From positions 310,001 to 374,000 of the forward strand of contig JAOZHT010000001.1 of NCBI GenBank assembly GCA_026014735.1: a DNA stretch of 64,000 bases. Reading direction: 5' to 3'. The position numbers and the translations under genes were made by a program. The DNA comes from Candidatus Bathyarchaeota archaeon (lineage in GTDB: Archaea > Thermoproteota > Bathyarchaeia > Bathyarchaeales > Bathycorpusculaceae). This document shows, piece by piece, positions 8,607-17,738 of the stretch (position 1 is the stretch's first letter; every line of letters begins with the position of its first letter). The notes beneath the pieces are model-generated. The model had not been told where the DNA came from. It ran no database searches and saw only the letters and a program-made list of their open reading frames with translations.

Positions 8607-8978
8607 TTAGGATTTGGGTTTGAGTTTTTGGCGATAGATTTTGTCTTCTCCGTATAGCCAGTAGCTGTATTGGTAGCCTTCACAATGGTAGCGGTCTTGG
8701 ATGGTTGCGTTGCCGCCTTTTAGGATGTTATAGACGCTACTCCACTTGTCAACTGGGTTGCTTTGTTTGTAGGCGATTTCGTATGTGCCTAGTTTGGCGC
8801 TTTGCTGGGCTTCGAATTTTAGGATGTTAAAGTTTGATTCTTGGACTACGATGGTTTGTTTGGTTTCTTCTGACTTGCATCCAGCTGGCGCTAGTTTGTC
8901 TATGTATTGGTTTGCTGCGTCGGCAAGCATTAGGCTGGCGTCTCTTAATTTAACCAGAAACTCAACTTGCTTGTCCAT
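8607..8978 (-). CDS. Uncharacterised 123-residue early protein
   Basis: Starts at 8978, overlapping the end of the ribbon-helix-helix gene, and ends 12 bases before the ATPase gene. The N-terminal 35 residues are helical (FLVKLRDASLMLADAANQYID), and the C-terminal half has many aromatic residues and a KWSSVYNILKGGNATIQDRY stretch. No known family recognised. From its position it probably helps the replication ATPase or accompanies the regulator. Confidence 0.6.
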   Translation of the reverse strand: MDKQVEFLVKLRDASLMLADAANQYIDKLAPAGCKSEETKQTIVVQESNFNILKFEAQQSAKLGTYEIAYKQSNPVDKWSSVYNILKGGNATIQDRYHCEGYQYSYWLYGEDKIYRQKLKPKS

Positions 8979-9183
8979 GGCTTATTCCTCGGTCGCTGTT
9001 TTCTCTGCGTTCCTCACTAGCGGTGTTTACTGGTTCTGGGAAAAACCCTAACTCTGTTAGTTGTTTTCGTACGGCTTCCCGTATGAAGTCACTTCTGTCG
9101 ATGCCTCTTCTTTCTGCTATGCCGTCTATGAGGCTGACGAGTTTTGTTTCCTCTCTAAAGACTACCCATTTTTCCTTTTTCAT
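8962..9183 (-). CDS. Ribbon-helix-helix DNA-binding protein
   Basis: Seventy-three residues: a short strand (KWVVFREETK), helix one (LVSLIDGIAERRG) and helix two (DRSDFIREAVRKQLTEL), the pattern of CopG/Arc-type repressors, then a flexible tail. It is the first gene of the leftward operon that includes the replication ATPase and integrase, and so a good candidate for the autorepressor of the divergent control region at 9184-9290. It overlaps the next gene by 17 bases. Confidence 0.7.
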   Translation of the reverse strand: MKKEKWVVFREETKLVSLIDGIAERRGIDRSDFIREAVRKQLTELGFFPEPVNTASEERRENSDRGISHGQAS

Positions 9184-9250
9184 GGGAATTCACGTTGTAA
9201 ACATAGGCTTGGCGTCAGATTTCCTTTGCAGGTGATACTTTTACGGATAG

Positions 9251-9260
9251 AATTTATAAG
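9251..9260 (+). promoter_or_regulatory. TATA box for the SWIM-protein gene
   Basis: AATTTATAAG lies 31-40 bases before the ATG at 9291, a normal archaeal distance for a short leader. The 107-base region 9184-9290 separates the leftward early operon from the rightward SWIM gene and must hold both promoters. Confidence 0.55.
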
Positions 9261-9290
9261 AGAGGGTGACACTTTGTAAAATTTAGAGAA

Positions 9291-10733
9291 ATGAAGCAAA
9301 CGATACCTCGCAAAGAAGCTTACCTAAAAGAGCACGGCATATACCCGGAATCTTATAGAGGATTTAAGCGATCGCTTAAGAAAAATTTTAGAAAACGCAA
9401 AGACTTACTCAGTAAAACAAAGATAAGAGAATCAACGGGGCAACGTCCGGAAGTAGTGGAAAAATATCTTAAAGCTATGGTAGAACTCGGGGATATTAGG
9501 ACATGTGAGGCTTTCTATCTTGGCTGCTCACTCCTTGAATTAATAATCGCGGATTTTCCGCATGGAATGGTAACTTTTTGTCCAACATGTAACGAGGAAA
9601 TAATACTTCCGCCGAGTGAAATTGAGCTTTTATGTAAATGCGGCATCCATTATACAAAACAAGCTTCAAGATGGGTATACAAGCCTCGAATAGAATATTT
9701 AGGGAACGCTTCTTGGAGACTGGAGAGCCTTACTCACCCCGGTAAGGAGTTCTATGAAGTTAGGCCGTTTGATGATTACTGTTCATGTCCTCATCATTCC
9801 ATTCGAGGAGCACACTGCAAACACCTAACACAGGTCACAGAACTGGTTGCAAACATAATCTCCGAAGAGATAATCGGAGACAGTAAATTCAAGGCTACTG
9901 GCGGCTTAATCGTAATTGCAACCGCCTTGGATAGACTATTGGACCGTCGCAAAAAATTAAAGCAATTGACTTACCGAATGTTGGGGAACGCTATGGAAAA
10001 GAGTGGACTAAACTCTTCCAAGGCAGCGTTGGCTCGAATTATTTCTGACTTGGCAAAAAAACAAGCTGTTAGCAGAACTCACCTTCCGCTATCATACATA
10101 GAAGGCAAAACATTAATTGACCTAAACCCAGCGATATTGAAGCGTTTTCGTGAGCTAGATAAATCGATTATTGACAGTTATACTAAAAGCTTCATAGTCC
10201 AGTTGCTGGAGCATAGGACGCCTTTTTTGAAGCTTGATAACGTTGAGTACCCAGATATAATTCTCCCAAATGGCGAGTTTGACCTTTCAGTGGATGTAAA
10301 CTATTGTTTTCCCAAGCCTACCCCAGTCCGACTGGAGTTGAGTGATGCCCAAAGTCACACGATATTACGTTCCTTCACGGTACGCTTGAATGGTGAAGAT
10401 GTAAGAAGTATTCCGTTAAAATTAAGCTCCCTTGAAATGCAGGCATGGGTTCCTCAAATCGAACTCTATTGTCAAGACGATAAAAAGGAGTGGCACTTAG
10501 TCGACCATTATTTAGCCGGCAGGCCAATTGTCGCCCCTAAAATAATAATGAGAAAAACTGTAGCTGGTCTCTATGAAGTCGAAAGTTTCACCCAACCAGG
10601 CAAGTTTTATGAAGTTGATTATATACGAAAAAAATGCACTTGTCCAGCTTATTCTTGGAACCAACCATGCAAGCATCTGGAGCTTGTAAAAGACCTACAC
10701 TTTTCACATTTAACTAACGTTATGAATGGATAA
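9291..10733 (+). CDS. Protein with two SWIM zinc fingers
   Basis: A 480-residue protein. Residues 1-85 have a helical DNA-binding look; a zinc knuckle follows (C97, C100, C115, C117); then a first SWIM finger, C164-x-C166 with C176-x-H178, and a second at the C-terminus, C449-x-C451 with C460-x-H462, each preceded by a similar LTHPGKEFYEV / FTQPGKFYEVD strand. SWIM fingers bind DNA or proteins in recombination mediators and transposon proteins. The middle 200 residues are beta-rich and unrecognised. Divergent from the early operon and alone on the plus strand. Role unknown; regulator or recombination accessory are the likely options. Confidence 0.65.
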   Translation: MKQTIPRKEAYLKEHGIYPESYRGFKRSLKKNFRKRKDLLSKTKIRESTGQRPEVVEKYLKAMVELGDIRTCEAFYLGCSLLELIIADFPHGMVTFCPTCNEEIILPPSEIELLCKCGIHYTKQASRWVYKPRIEYLGNASWRLESLTHPGKEFYEVRPFDDYCSCPHHSIRGAHCKHLTQVTELVANIISEEIIGDSKFKATGGLIVIATALDRLLDRRKKLKQLTYRMLGNAMEKSGLNSSKAALARIISDLAKKQAVSRTHLPLSYIEGKTLIDLNPAILKRFRELDKSIIDSYTKSFIVQLLEHRTPFLKLDNVEYPDIILPNGEFDLSVDVNYCFPKPTPVRLELSDAQSHTILRSFTVRLNGEDVRSIPLKLSSLEMQAWVPQIELYCQDDKKEWHLVDHYLAGRPIVAPKIIMRKTVAGLYEVESFTQPGKFYEVDYIRKKCTCPAYSWNQPCKHLELVKDLHFSHLTNVMNG

Positions 10734-10927
10734 GTAGGAATGCCTGCGAAATTAATTGGGGAATCTTTAGGCTAAAAGGATAGTTTGGGTTTCGAGAAAA
10801 AGAGAAGTGACTACTACAACCTCATTAAGACGTCGGCCTAATCTATTTGTCTGCAATTAAATAAGCCGCATACAAGCGGCCAAAAACAGGAAAAATCAAT
10901 ATAGTACCCATCGTTAGATTAGCTTAC

Positions 10928-11227
10928 ATGCTATTGTTATTCCTACCCCAAGAAACATTATTCCTAGAATTTCAGCTTCAAAACGGTTCAGGATGGTTAA
11001 CCAGCCACCGTCTAATCCTATGCGAGCACCCCCGTGGCCAGCTAGAAGGACATACACCAGTTACTTATCCCCTTAAGGATTTTCAAAAAGCTCAACTAAA
11101 GGGTCCAATGCTGACTGTTTTTTTTAGCGATAGAAGAGACGCCAAAATCAAGTTGACAGAGAGTAATAATCTTCTTTTACAAGAAATTAAAGAGTATATT
11201 GAGAAAGCGAGCCTAAATTGGAAGTAA
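10928..11227 (+). CDS. Small PH-like beta protein
   Basis: Ninety-nine residues. The pattern WLTSHRLILCEH, TYPLKDFQKAQLKG, MLTVFFSDRRDAKIKL followed by a single C-terminal helix is that of a bacterial/archaeal pleckstrin-homology-like domain, with strands then one capping helix. No close family name. Preceded by a 194-base gap in which I see no gene, and followed by two hairpins at 11275-11314. Confidence 0.5.
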   Translation: MLLLFLPQETLFLEFQLQNGSGWLTSHRLILCEHPRGQLEGHTPVTYPLKDFQKAQLKGPMLTVFFSDRRDAKIKLTESNNLLLQEIKEYIEKASLNWK

Positions 11228-11274
11228 GTGACAAGTCAACAATAGTTTTAAGAACCGTAGAAACAGGCAGGCAA

Positions 11275-11314
11275 GCCATTAGGAATGGCCAATGAGCGCT
11301 CATAGGAGAGCGCT
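11275..11314 (+). other. Two adjacent hairpins between genes
   Basis: GCCATT-AGG-AATGGC (11275-11289) is followed at once by AGCGCTC-ATAGGA-GAGCGCT (11295-11314). Both stems are perfect. There is no T run directly after, so a simple terminator is not obvious. The surrounding 11228-11506 holds no convincing gene. Confidence 0.45.
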
Positions 11315-11506
11315 ATGTTAGACCACCATATTGCACTCAAGCGAAAAATTGAGGAACTATCTAAAGGTGTTCTTTCGTTGCGAGTATATGACTCATACCT
11401 TTCATTTAGACGCCTTCATTGCCGCAACAACGAATATAATTAACTATCTATTGAATATCTTTAAAATAGCAAAAAAGATAATTAAAGTAAGAGAGTACTC
11501 CTTAAC

Positions 11507-11728
11507 ATGCGAAAATCTCCAAAACCTAAACGCTATTACTCTATTAATGTGAAGATACCAGAACCATTCATTAAAATAATTGATGCTAATCTCTTAGATG
11601 GTAAAGCCCTAAGTTCAGAGTATGTAAGCAGAGCGCATTTTGTAGAAATGGCGGTTCTTGAGAAACTCTTGAAGTTTAATTTAGTCGATGAAAAATTGGC
11701 GCTTGATATAAAGAAAAGACGTGAGTAA
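11507..11728 (+). CDS. Small ribbon-helix-helix-like protein
   Basis: Seventy-three residues: basic start (MRKSPKPKRYYSINVKI) giving a strand, then helices PEPFIKIIDANLLDG and SRAHFVEMAVLEKLLKF, a pattern like a CopG-type DNA-binding protein. It converges on the restriction operon, ending 23 bases before the stop of the endonuclease gene at 11751. It may regulate the island; no partner toxin was identified. Confidence 0.5.
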   Translation: MRKSPKPKRYYSINVKIPEPFIKIIDANLLDGKALSSEYVSRAHFVEMAVLEKLLKFNLVDEKLALDIKKRRE

Positions 11729-11750
11729 ACTGTTGGGAGATAAAGTGGTT

Positions 11751-12515
11751 TTATCGACCCACAGCTTCGTCAATTTTTGGCTTAAGCATCAAGCCAACTT
11801 CCTTAAAAACAGCAAGTAAATCTTCATAAACTGGTTCTGCTGCAACAAAATTCCAAAAATCTGAACCAACCATTAACTCACCGTCATCATATAAATTGGT
11901 CGAAGTCCAACGCGCATAAGGTTGTGGGTGATACGGATTATAAGGAATTGCCAAACCAGTATTGACAATTGCTTGCTTGTTTATGCTGAGTCGCAGTGCC
12001 GTCCAGCGTAATAGCTTCTTTTTTAGCGTTCTAAACTCTTTTATGTTACCTTTAGGGCTCGTAACATCAAAATAAAACTCCTCTCCTGTAGGCTTTTTAA
12101 TAAAAACATCAACAATACTCTCCGGGTCTTGATCTGCTTTGCCTGGTAATATGCTGCTTTTTATAGCGGTAACTTGACTTTCTTTTCGTCCGGATTGCCC
12201 AATTTTCAATATATCAAGATGCATTTGGTTGATTAATATTTCCGTTTTAACATCTATCTCACCCAATAAAACGTATTGTCGCTCGGCATGATATCCAGCA
12301 TTTTTTTCTGCAAGTAGCACAGCCATTTGTTCATAGATCGAAGTGCCAAAGGAAGTATAAAATGATTGAATGAGAGATGCGGTGTTTACTATCTTTTTTG
12401 AAAAAATAGCCTCAAAGAAAGGCTTTGATTCGGACTCAGGGTTATAATTTTCGATTTTTTCTTCTATGCAATTGATCAGTATATTTTTTAATTCCTCTCT
12501 AACTTGATTTTTCAT
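11751..12515 (-). CDS. TdeIII-family type II restriction endonuclease (catalytic Lys position altered)
   Basis: A 254-residue protein with the signature LIQSFYTSFGTSIYEQ (residues 48-63) and the later block FYFDVTSPKGN...KKKLLRW that I associate with TdeIII-like endonucleases, a family known for GGNCC-type sites. Asp136 in IVDVFI and Asp150 would be the acidic metal ligands. The residue two after Asp150 is Thr152, where a (D/E)xK motif expects Lys; Lys155 lies three residues on. Cleavage activity is therefore uncertain. It is eight bases downstream of the 465-residue gene in one operon and faces the methyltransferase at 14223. Specificity is not readable from the sequence. Confidence 0.7.
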   Translation of the reverse strand: MKNQVREELKNILINCIEEKIENYNPESESKPFFEAIFSKKIVNTASLIQSFYTSFGTSIYEQMAVLLAEKNAGYHAERQYVLLGEIDVKTEILINQMHLDILKIGQSGRKESQVTAIKSSILPGKADQDPESIVDVFIKKPTGEEFYFDVTSPKGNIKEFRTLKKKLLRWTALRLSINKQAIVNTGLAIPYNPYHPQPYARWTSTNLYDDGELMVGSDFWNFVAAEPVYEDLLAVFKEVGLMLKPKIDEAVGR

Positions 12516-12523
12516 AACTGACT

Positions 12524-13921
12524 TTACTCCTCTTTACTCTTTTCCGCCAGTTGCTCTTCGAGTTTCTTTATTGTTTCTTCCAACTCCTGTATTTTGTGCG
12601 TTTGATCCTGACTAATTAAGTCTTCAACTTCTTCCAACCCTTTGATGTAGGGGTAATAAGTAACAGTATTATCGTCTCTCACGTCTTGCTTGCTATTCTT
12701 ATCCTTTAGCGCACAAGCAAGATGGAAATGGTAAAGCTTTGCATCATATTCTAGATGCATAATATGGGTTTTTGGTTCTCTAATTCCATTTACTGATGCA
12801 TAAGGGCAATCACCATGCCTTATCTCCTCAGGTTTGTAAATTGTGCATTTTTCAATGCAGTTTAGAGGTTCTGAGGGGTGTGTGATATGGAAATCCAGGT
12901 CTTTCCATTTACCAATCACTACTGGGCAAAAAAGAATCCATTTGCCACAGATGGGGCACCGTTTAGGATTATCAGCATTTGATTTAGTTGCGATTGTAAT
13001 GCCTGTAAGGTTTGAGAATCTTGTTGATTGTGTTTCTTTTCCTCCACCCACCTCAACTCCAATTGCTTTTTTCCGTGGCGAAACCTCTATTTCTTCATCC
13101 TCTTCCGTTTGCTCCTCTTTTTCCGGTGCGGCTATAGCAAAAGTTTCATCTTTAAAATTGAATGGAACAATCACATAGTCTGGGACTTTTAATGAATTAT
13201 CATAATCACCTGAAATGAGTTCTTGTGTGAGTAATAACGGCCAAACATAGCCAACTTTTTGTCTTAATAAATAAGCATAGACAAGCAATTCACCCCAAAG
13301 GCCTACTTGTTTTGGCAAAAGTGAATCATACCATTTAGCTAATCGATTGTGTGCCTCGTTTATGGCTTGGTCTGGTTTCTTTTTGGTAGATAGAAGCTTA
13401 ATGACTTTTGCACTTGGTTCAAACTGCTCTAATGGCAATCCTATTGCACCATTGTAGGCTTTGAGTGCTTCGTTCTCTTCCTCCCTTTCATCATCCTTAA
13501 TGTAGTCTTGACCAATGGATGACTCGAGCTCTTCTAATACTTTTTTTCTTAATGGCGCATTAACGGTTAAACTATCGAACAACATAAGTTGGTTGGTGAG
13601 AAGAAGAACTGTTTCTATAAATGATTGCATACTTTCCTTGCTACGTGTCGCATAGAAGTAGGCTCTTCCAGCTATAATATAGGTAATAACGTCTGAGAGA
13701 ATCATTTGCCGGCCATAGCTTCGAGTTTTTCCGCCAACATAAAGCTCTTCTGATAATTTGGTTTTAATTTTACCCTGTAGTGCAAAGGAGTCAGCCTCAT
13801 TAAGTCTTTTTCTTAAGTAAAGGTATAACTCCTTGTCATCATGCTCTTGCTCGGAAAAGACTTTATCAACCGTTTGCAGGTGCTTAACCGATTTAGTCAA
13901 CTTCTTCAACAATACATCCAT
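12524..13921 (-). CDS. Restriction-linked zinc protein with PD-(D/E)XK-like core
   Basis: A 465-residue protein, first gene of the endonuclease operon. The N-terminal 200 residues are helical. Residues 206-300 resemble a PD-(D/E)XK nuclease: Glu211 in LWGELLVYAYLL, Pro247-Asp248 in KVPDYVIVPF, and Glu290 with Lys295 in IGVEVGGGK, split by an acidic insert (EEQTEEDEEIEV). A zinc-binding region follows (CPICGKW at 322, C332, C355, C359, C372) and the last 30 residues are a coiled coil. No family name is known to me. It might be a second nuclease subunit or a specificity protein of the system; the catalytic reading is tentative. Confidence 0.6.
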   Translation of the reverse strand: MDVLLKKLTKSVKHLQTVDKVFSEQEHDDKELYLYLRKRLNEADSFALQGKIKTKLSEELYVGGKTRSYGRQMILSDVITYIIAGRAYFYATRSKESMQSFIETVLLLTNQLMLFDSLTVNAPLRKKVLEELESSIGQDYIKDDEREEENEALKAYNGAIGLPLEQFEPSAKVIKLLSTKKKPDQAINEAHNRLAKWYDSLLPKQVGLWGELLVYAYLLRQKVGYVWPLLLTQELISGDYDNSLKVPDYVIVPFNFKDETFAIAAPEKEEQTEEDEEIEVSPRKKAIGVEVGGGKETQSTRFSNLTGITIATKSNADNPKRCPICGKWILFCPVVIGKWKDLDFHITHPSEPLNCIEKCTIYKPEEIRHGDCPYASVNGIREPKTHIMHLEYDAKLYHFHLACALKDKNSKQDVRDDNTVTYYPYIKGLEEVEDLISQDQTHKIQELEETIKKLEEQLAEKSKEE

Positions 13922-14037
13922 TAGGTAATACCAACTGAGCTACCGATACCTTACACAATCACTTCTTTTACCATTTAAATTTTGGCAAGAACTGGCAATC
14001 CTAATTAGAAAGTTTTGACAATCACCATTCGATAAAA

Positions 14038-14184
14038 ATGAACAAAGTCATCAAAGTTAACGATGAAAACTACAAGGCGTTGCTTTCAATAATACATGAG
14101 TTAGAAAGTCAAAAGAACGAACGACTGAGCTTTGATGACGCTATTTCCCTTTTAGTTATTGAGCACAAACAGGGAAAAAATTAA
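14038..14184 (+). CDS. Antitoxin-like small DNA-binding protein
   Basis: Forty-eight residues from an ATG at 14038 to TAA at 14182-14184. The sequence begins MNKVIKVNDENYKALLSII and contains RLSFDDAISLLVIEH, which is the pattern of archaeal VapB-like/ribbon-helix-helix proteins (strand, helix, SFDDAI turn, helix). It sits 38 bases before the methyltransferase and faces away from the endonuclease operon across a 116-base gap, the classical place of a restriction-modification controller protein. Confidence 0.6.
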   Translation: MNKVIKVNDENYKALLSIIHELESQKNERLSFDDAISLLVIEHKQGKN

Positions 14185-14222
14185 AATAGTTACAAAGTAA
14201 CTAAGTAACTCGGTGTACTGTA

Positions 14223-16016
14223 GTGCAGGAAAAAGATTTATTGACCATCAAGGAGGCTGCAGAAAAAGCCGCCGTATATAGGAAACGACCAGTTAAACCG
14301 CATAATATCGCTTATCTCGTTAACTACGCAAAAATTCACAGCTATGACAAAGAGGGAAATGAAAGAAATGCTCTAAACGGTGAAACACTGGTCTCTTGGA
14401 AGGAATTAAAGGAATATTACGATATTTACAGTAGAGAAAGAGAATACAAAGAAGCATTAGGTGACCATATAAATTGGAGCCTAAGCTTTGAGGATGTACC
14501 CGAATCAGAGAGCACAAAACATGTTCACCGTTTGCACCCCTATAAAGGAAAATTCATTCCACAACTCGTAGAATATTTTCTGAACGACAAAGTTAATGGT
14601 TTTAAAAAAGAAGTGTATTTCCAAAAAGGCGATACAATTTTAGACCCCTTCGCCGGTTCTGGCACCACTCTGGTAGAATGTTTCGAACTTGGCTTAAACT
14701 CAATTGGGCTTGATATTTCAAAATTCAACTGCATGATTATAAAAGCCAAGACCGAAAAATATAACCTAAATGGTCTTGATAAGACACTCTTGTCTGCAGC
14801 GAATGCAACAATAGACTTTAGTTTAAAAGGTACATGGGGCTTATCTCAGCAAAAGCTTGACGCAGAACTAAGCCGCGTAAACAAGGTCTATTTTACTAAC
14901 CCAGAATTCAAATTCTTAGTTGGGAATTTACGCAAGTTTAGAGATGCAGTTCAAAAGACTGCTAAGGTGTCGAATAAACACAATGGAATCGACCCCCTAA
15001 GTGAAGCATTAAAAAAACTCGACTCTGAAAAAGAAAACTTGCTTCAAAAGGTCATAGACTTTATCACTGCAAGAGATGTTGATATGACCTTTACAATTGA
15101 TGCTCAAAACATTATGTTCCTTGAAGATCAATTTACTAGTTTATATTCAACAAAAATTTTGGATACCTTGAAGATAACCCCAAGTAAGCAAAGTAAGTTA
15201 ATGGCTGATTTTACAAGTGATGCTTCCGAATGTTTTCTCACAGCATGGTATACCCAAAGACAAAGGTCTGAAATGCAATACTACCTTTCTCAAATTGACC
15301 GTGTTACCAATCCAAAAGTTCAAGATTTAATGCGTGTAATCCTTTCAAGAACTATAAGGTCCTGTAGAGCAACGACTCATAGTGACTTAGCTACCTTAAC
15401 AGAACCTCAAACAAAACCCTACTATTGCACAAAACATTACAAGATTTGCACCCCTGTAACGACAATTGCCAGCCATCTGAAGAGATATACTATTGATACT
15501 CTTACACGGCTTGAAGCATTCTCAAAGCTTAGACAAGATGTATTCTCTGACGTTATAAATGCTGACGCGCGAGTAGTTGATATCTTTTCTTGTGTTAGAG
15601 ATAATAATCTAGCCTTCGCTAAAATCCTTAAGGAAAGGAAAATAGCTGGAATCTTTACCTCACCGCCATATGTTGGACAAATCGATTATCATGAGCAGCA
15701 CGCATATGCATACGAACTTTTTGACATAGAAAGGAAGGATGCTTTGGAGATAGGACGGCAAGAAATGGGTACAGGTAAAAGAGCTCAAAATGACTACGTG
15801 GAAGGTATTTCAGAAGTTCTCATCAACTGTCAGAAGTATTTGAAAGATAATTTTTCAATATTTATTGTAGCAAATGACAACAGAAACTTGTATGGAACAA
15901 TTGCTGAAAAAGCTAATTTGAGAATAATTGAGACTTTCTATCGACCAGTTCTTAACAGAACTGAGCGAGATAAACAACCATACTCAGAAGCGATTTTCCA
16001 TATGAAAGCGAAGTGA
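14223..16016 (+). CDS. DNA methyltransferase of the TdeIII-like system (alpha class, N4-cytosine/N6-adenine type)
   Basis: A 597-residue protein starting at GTG 14223. Residues 5-75 resemble a MerR-like helix-turn-helix (LLTIKEAAEKA ... LVSWKELKEYYDIY), perhaps for self-control. Motif I is DPFAGSGTT at 141-149 (S-adenosylmethionine binding); motif IV is TSPPYVG at 479-485; the 330 residues between would hold the target recognition domain. Order I-TRD-IV is the alpha class, and SPPY is typical of N4-cytosine methylation. Divergent from the endonuclease operon, it would protect the provirus and host from the cognate nuclease. Confidence 0.85.
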   Translation: MQEKDLLTIKEAAEKAAVYRKRPVKPHNIAYLVNYAKIHSYDKEGNERNALNGETLVSWKELKEYYDIYSREREYKEALGDHINWSLSFEDVPESESTKHVHRLHPYKGKFIPQLVEYFLNDKVNGFKKEVYFQKGDTILDPFAGSGTTLVECFELGLNSIGLDISKFNCMIIKAKTEKYNLNGLDKTLLSAANATIDFSLKGTWGLSQQKLDAELSRVNKVYFTNPEFKFLVGNLRKFRDAVQKTAKVSNKHNGIDPLSEALKKLDSEKENLLQKVIDFITARDVDMTFTIDAQNIMFLEDQFTSLYSTKILDTLKITPSKQSKLMADFTSDASECFLTAWYTQRQRSEMQYYLSQIDRVTNPKVQDLMRVILSRTIRSCRATTHSDLATLTEPQTKPYYCTKHYKICTPVTTIASHLKRYTIDTLTRLEAFSKLRQDVFSDVINADARVVDIFSCVRDNNLAFAKILKERKIAGIFTSPPYVGQIDYHEQHAYAYELFDIERKDALEIGRQEMGTGKRAQNDYVEGISEVLINCQKYLKDNFSIFIVANDNRNLYGTIAEKANLRIIETFYRPVLNRTERDKQPYSEAIFHMKAK

Positions 16017-16038
16017 GATTGGTACCTTTGTAAGGTCA

Positions 16039-17502
16039 TCAGACATAGGACATCAATTCCTTATGAATCTCAACCATTGCAAGTGTATCACGCTCACAAT
16101 ATCTAAGAAGGTCTTGGCGAACTTTTTGCACTTTCTCACCTTTTATTTTTCCTAATGCCATGTAAGTAAAAGCTGCAGTAGCCACTCCACCGTTTCTTAT
16201 TTCTAAATCGTCATATGAAAGCTTAGGTACAAGAGTGGGCAGAACTACTTTGATTGAGGTACTTCCATAAAAATTAGGATGGTAGAACGATTGGGTAATA
16301 ATTGCAAGTAGATCGACCAATCGGCCTGTTACTTCATTAAGGGCTTGTGCGAGGTCGGGGTACAGAGACGCCATCGCTTTTATTTTTCCATTTTCAAAGC
16401 CTGAATATACTATTACGCTTCCCTGCCCAGCCAAGTCTTTGATTAAATTTTCTGCAAGTTCCCTTCTACAATCTTGAAGAGGATCAGCTAAATACTCAAG
16501 GTGGTTAGTTATTTTGCCTACTGTTGAACAGACGTGTATAGAGTATTGGGAGAGAATAGGTTCCCAGGGAGCAACATTCTGGTAAATTGGTATTGCTGTC
16601 GAAAGCGTTTCAAAGTCGAGATAATAAGCAGGGAAAATAATCCTATCGAGTGTTTCCTTTAATTCCTTCCCAACGAATGGTTTTTGGCTTCTAACGCAAT
16701 TACGAACTCTCGATTGAAATGGCGAAAGATCGAAGTCTTCTGGTATTTGCTCTATACGCGAGTATCCTTCTTCCATAAGTTTTGTAAACTTAGACTTGCT
16801 TATCCGTGGAATCTCTAAGATGTAGTTCTTTATACCCGAACCAGTACATTGCTCAAAAACAGGGCAGGCTTTACACTCAAACTTTAATGCAGAAGTTGGT
16901 TTGGAATCAGTACTTGTTTCCAGGTCGATTTTTTGTCTTAAACCTTCAAATATTGCTGCTTTTTTCTGCACTTCCTCAGTATGGTCTATCTCTGTAAATA
17001 ATTTTTCAGTAGACATGCCCAGTCTATATTCTTTTGATAATAACATCAATGAAACTTTTGAAATCGGAATATTGGCTCGTAATATGACCATTAATGTATA
17101 TGCCATGTCATCGACAAATTCATTTTTATCATTCACGCTATCTTTAACTTCAATAATTTGCCACTTATCACCATCCCTCTTTAGTGCATCAACTCTTACA
17201 TTCATATTATCGGCTGTAAAGGCTGCCTCAAAAATGACATTTACTTGGGGTTTTTTCATTAAGCGTATAGTTGTTTGAGAAGCGGTTACTATATTGGTAT
17301 CCTCAATCAATATGCCTTCATGAAAAACGGAATGTGCTCTATTTCCAACGTCAATTCCTTGCTCCCTTTGGAGTTGGTCAAAAATAGTATCGTTAATGCT
17401 TAGATCGATCTGTTTATTCCGTATTAGCCATCCTAATGTCGTACAGAAGTTAACGCTTTTTAAGAACGTGAACTTGTTTAAGTTGGGCAAGCGGTAAGTC
17501 AC
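16039..17502 (-). CDS. Cas4-like nuclease fused to DnaQ-like exonuclease (DUF2779-like)
   Basis: A 487-residue two-domain protein. Domain one is Cas4/RecB-like: Glu92, Asp105 and Glu118-x-Lys120 (IIEVKDS) form the PD-(D/E)XK site, and C20, C210, C213, C219 give the four-cysteine Fe-S pattern of Cas4/AddB enzymes. Domain two is RNase-H-fold exonuclease-like, with Asp296 and Glu298 in YYLDFETL and a late CERDTLAMVEIH motif. Such DUF2779/TM0106-type proteins occur in mobile and defence regions. It converges on the methyltransferase gene with 22 bases between stops. No CRISPR array was seen. Likely degrades foreign or replicating DNA; substrate unknown. Confidence 0.75.
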   Translation of the reverse strand: MTYRLPNLNKFTFLKSVNFCTTLGWLIRNKQIDLSINDTIFDQLQREQGIDVGNRAHSVFHEGILIEDTNIVTASQTTIRLMKKPQVNVIFEAAFTADNMNVRVDALKRDGDKWQIIEVKDSVNDKNEFVDDMAYTLMVILRANIPISKVSLMLLSKEYRLGMSTEKLFTEIDHTEEVQKKAAIFEGLRQKIDLETSTDSKPTSALKFECKACPVFEQCTGSGIKNYILEIPRISKSKFTKLMEEGYSRIEQIPEDFDLSPFQSRVRNCVRSQKPFVGKELKETLDRIIFPAYYLDFETLSTAIPIYQNVAPWEPILSQYSIHVCSTVGKITNHLEYLADPLQDCRRELAENLIKDLAGQGSVIVYSGFENGKIKAMASLYPDLAQALNEVTGRLVDLLAIITQSFYHPNFYGSTSIKVVLPTLVPKLSYDDLEIRNGGVATAAFTYMALGKIKGEKVQKVRQDLLRYCERDTLAMVEIHKELMSYV

Positions 17503-17738
17503 TTAATGATATTATTTCGTTTCTTAGCTTAAACCTATTGTGAATGCCTTTTGATCAGTAACTGCGATCGTGAAACAAAGTTGTAGCATATACCTCTCGA
17601 TCAAACACCTAACGGTAAATTTGGACGATGCCGGCCTATTGCACTTAATTGTAAAGAATTTATTGTTATTATTTTAAACTATCATAGAAGAGTTTATGCC
17701 ACCGCTATAACACTCAAACGGGAAATCATGGTGGAAGA

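Noticed and set aside
11331-11552. 73-codon plus-strand frame before the ribbon-helix-helix-like gene
   Set aside because: It overlaps the better supported gene at 11507 by 45 bases, has no ribosome-binding site and no protein-like pattern.
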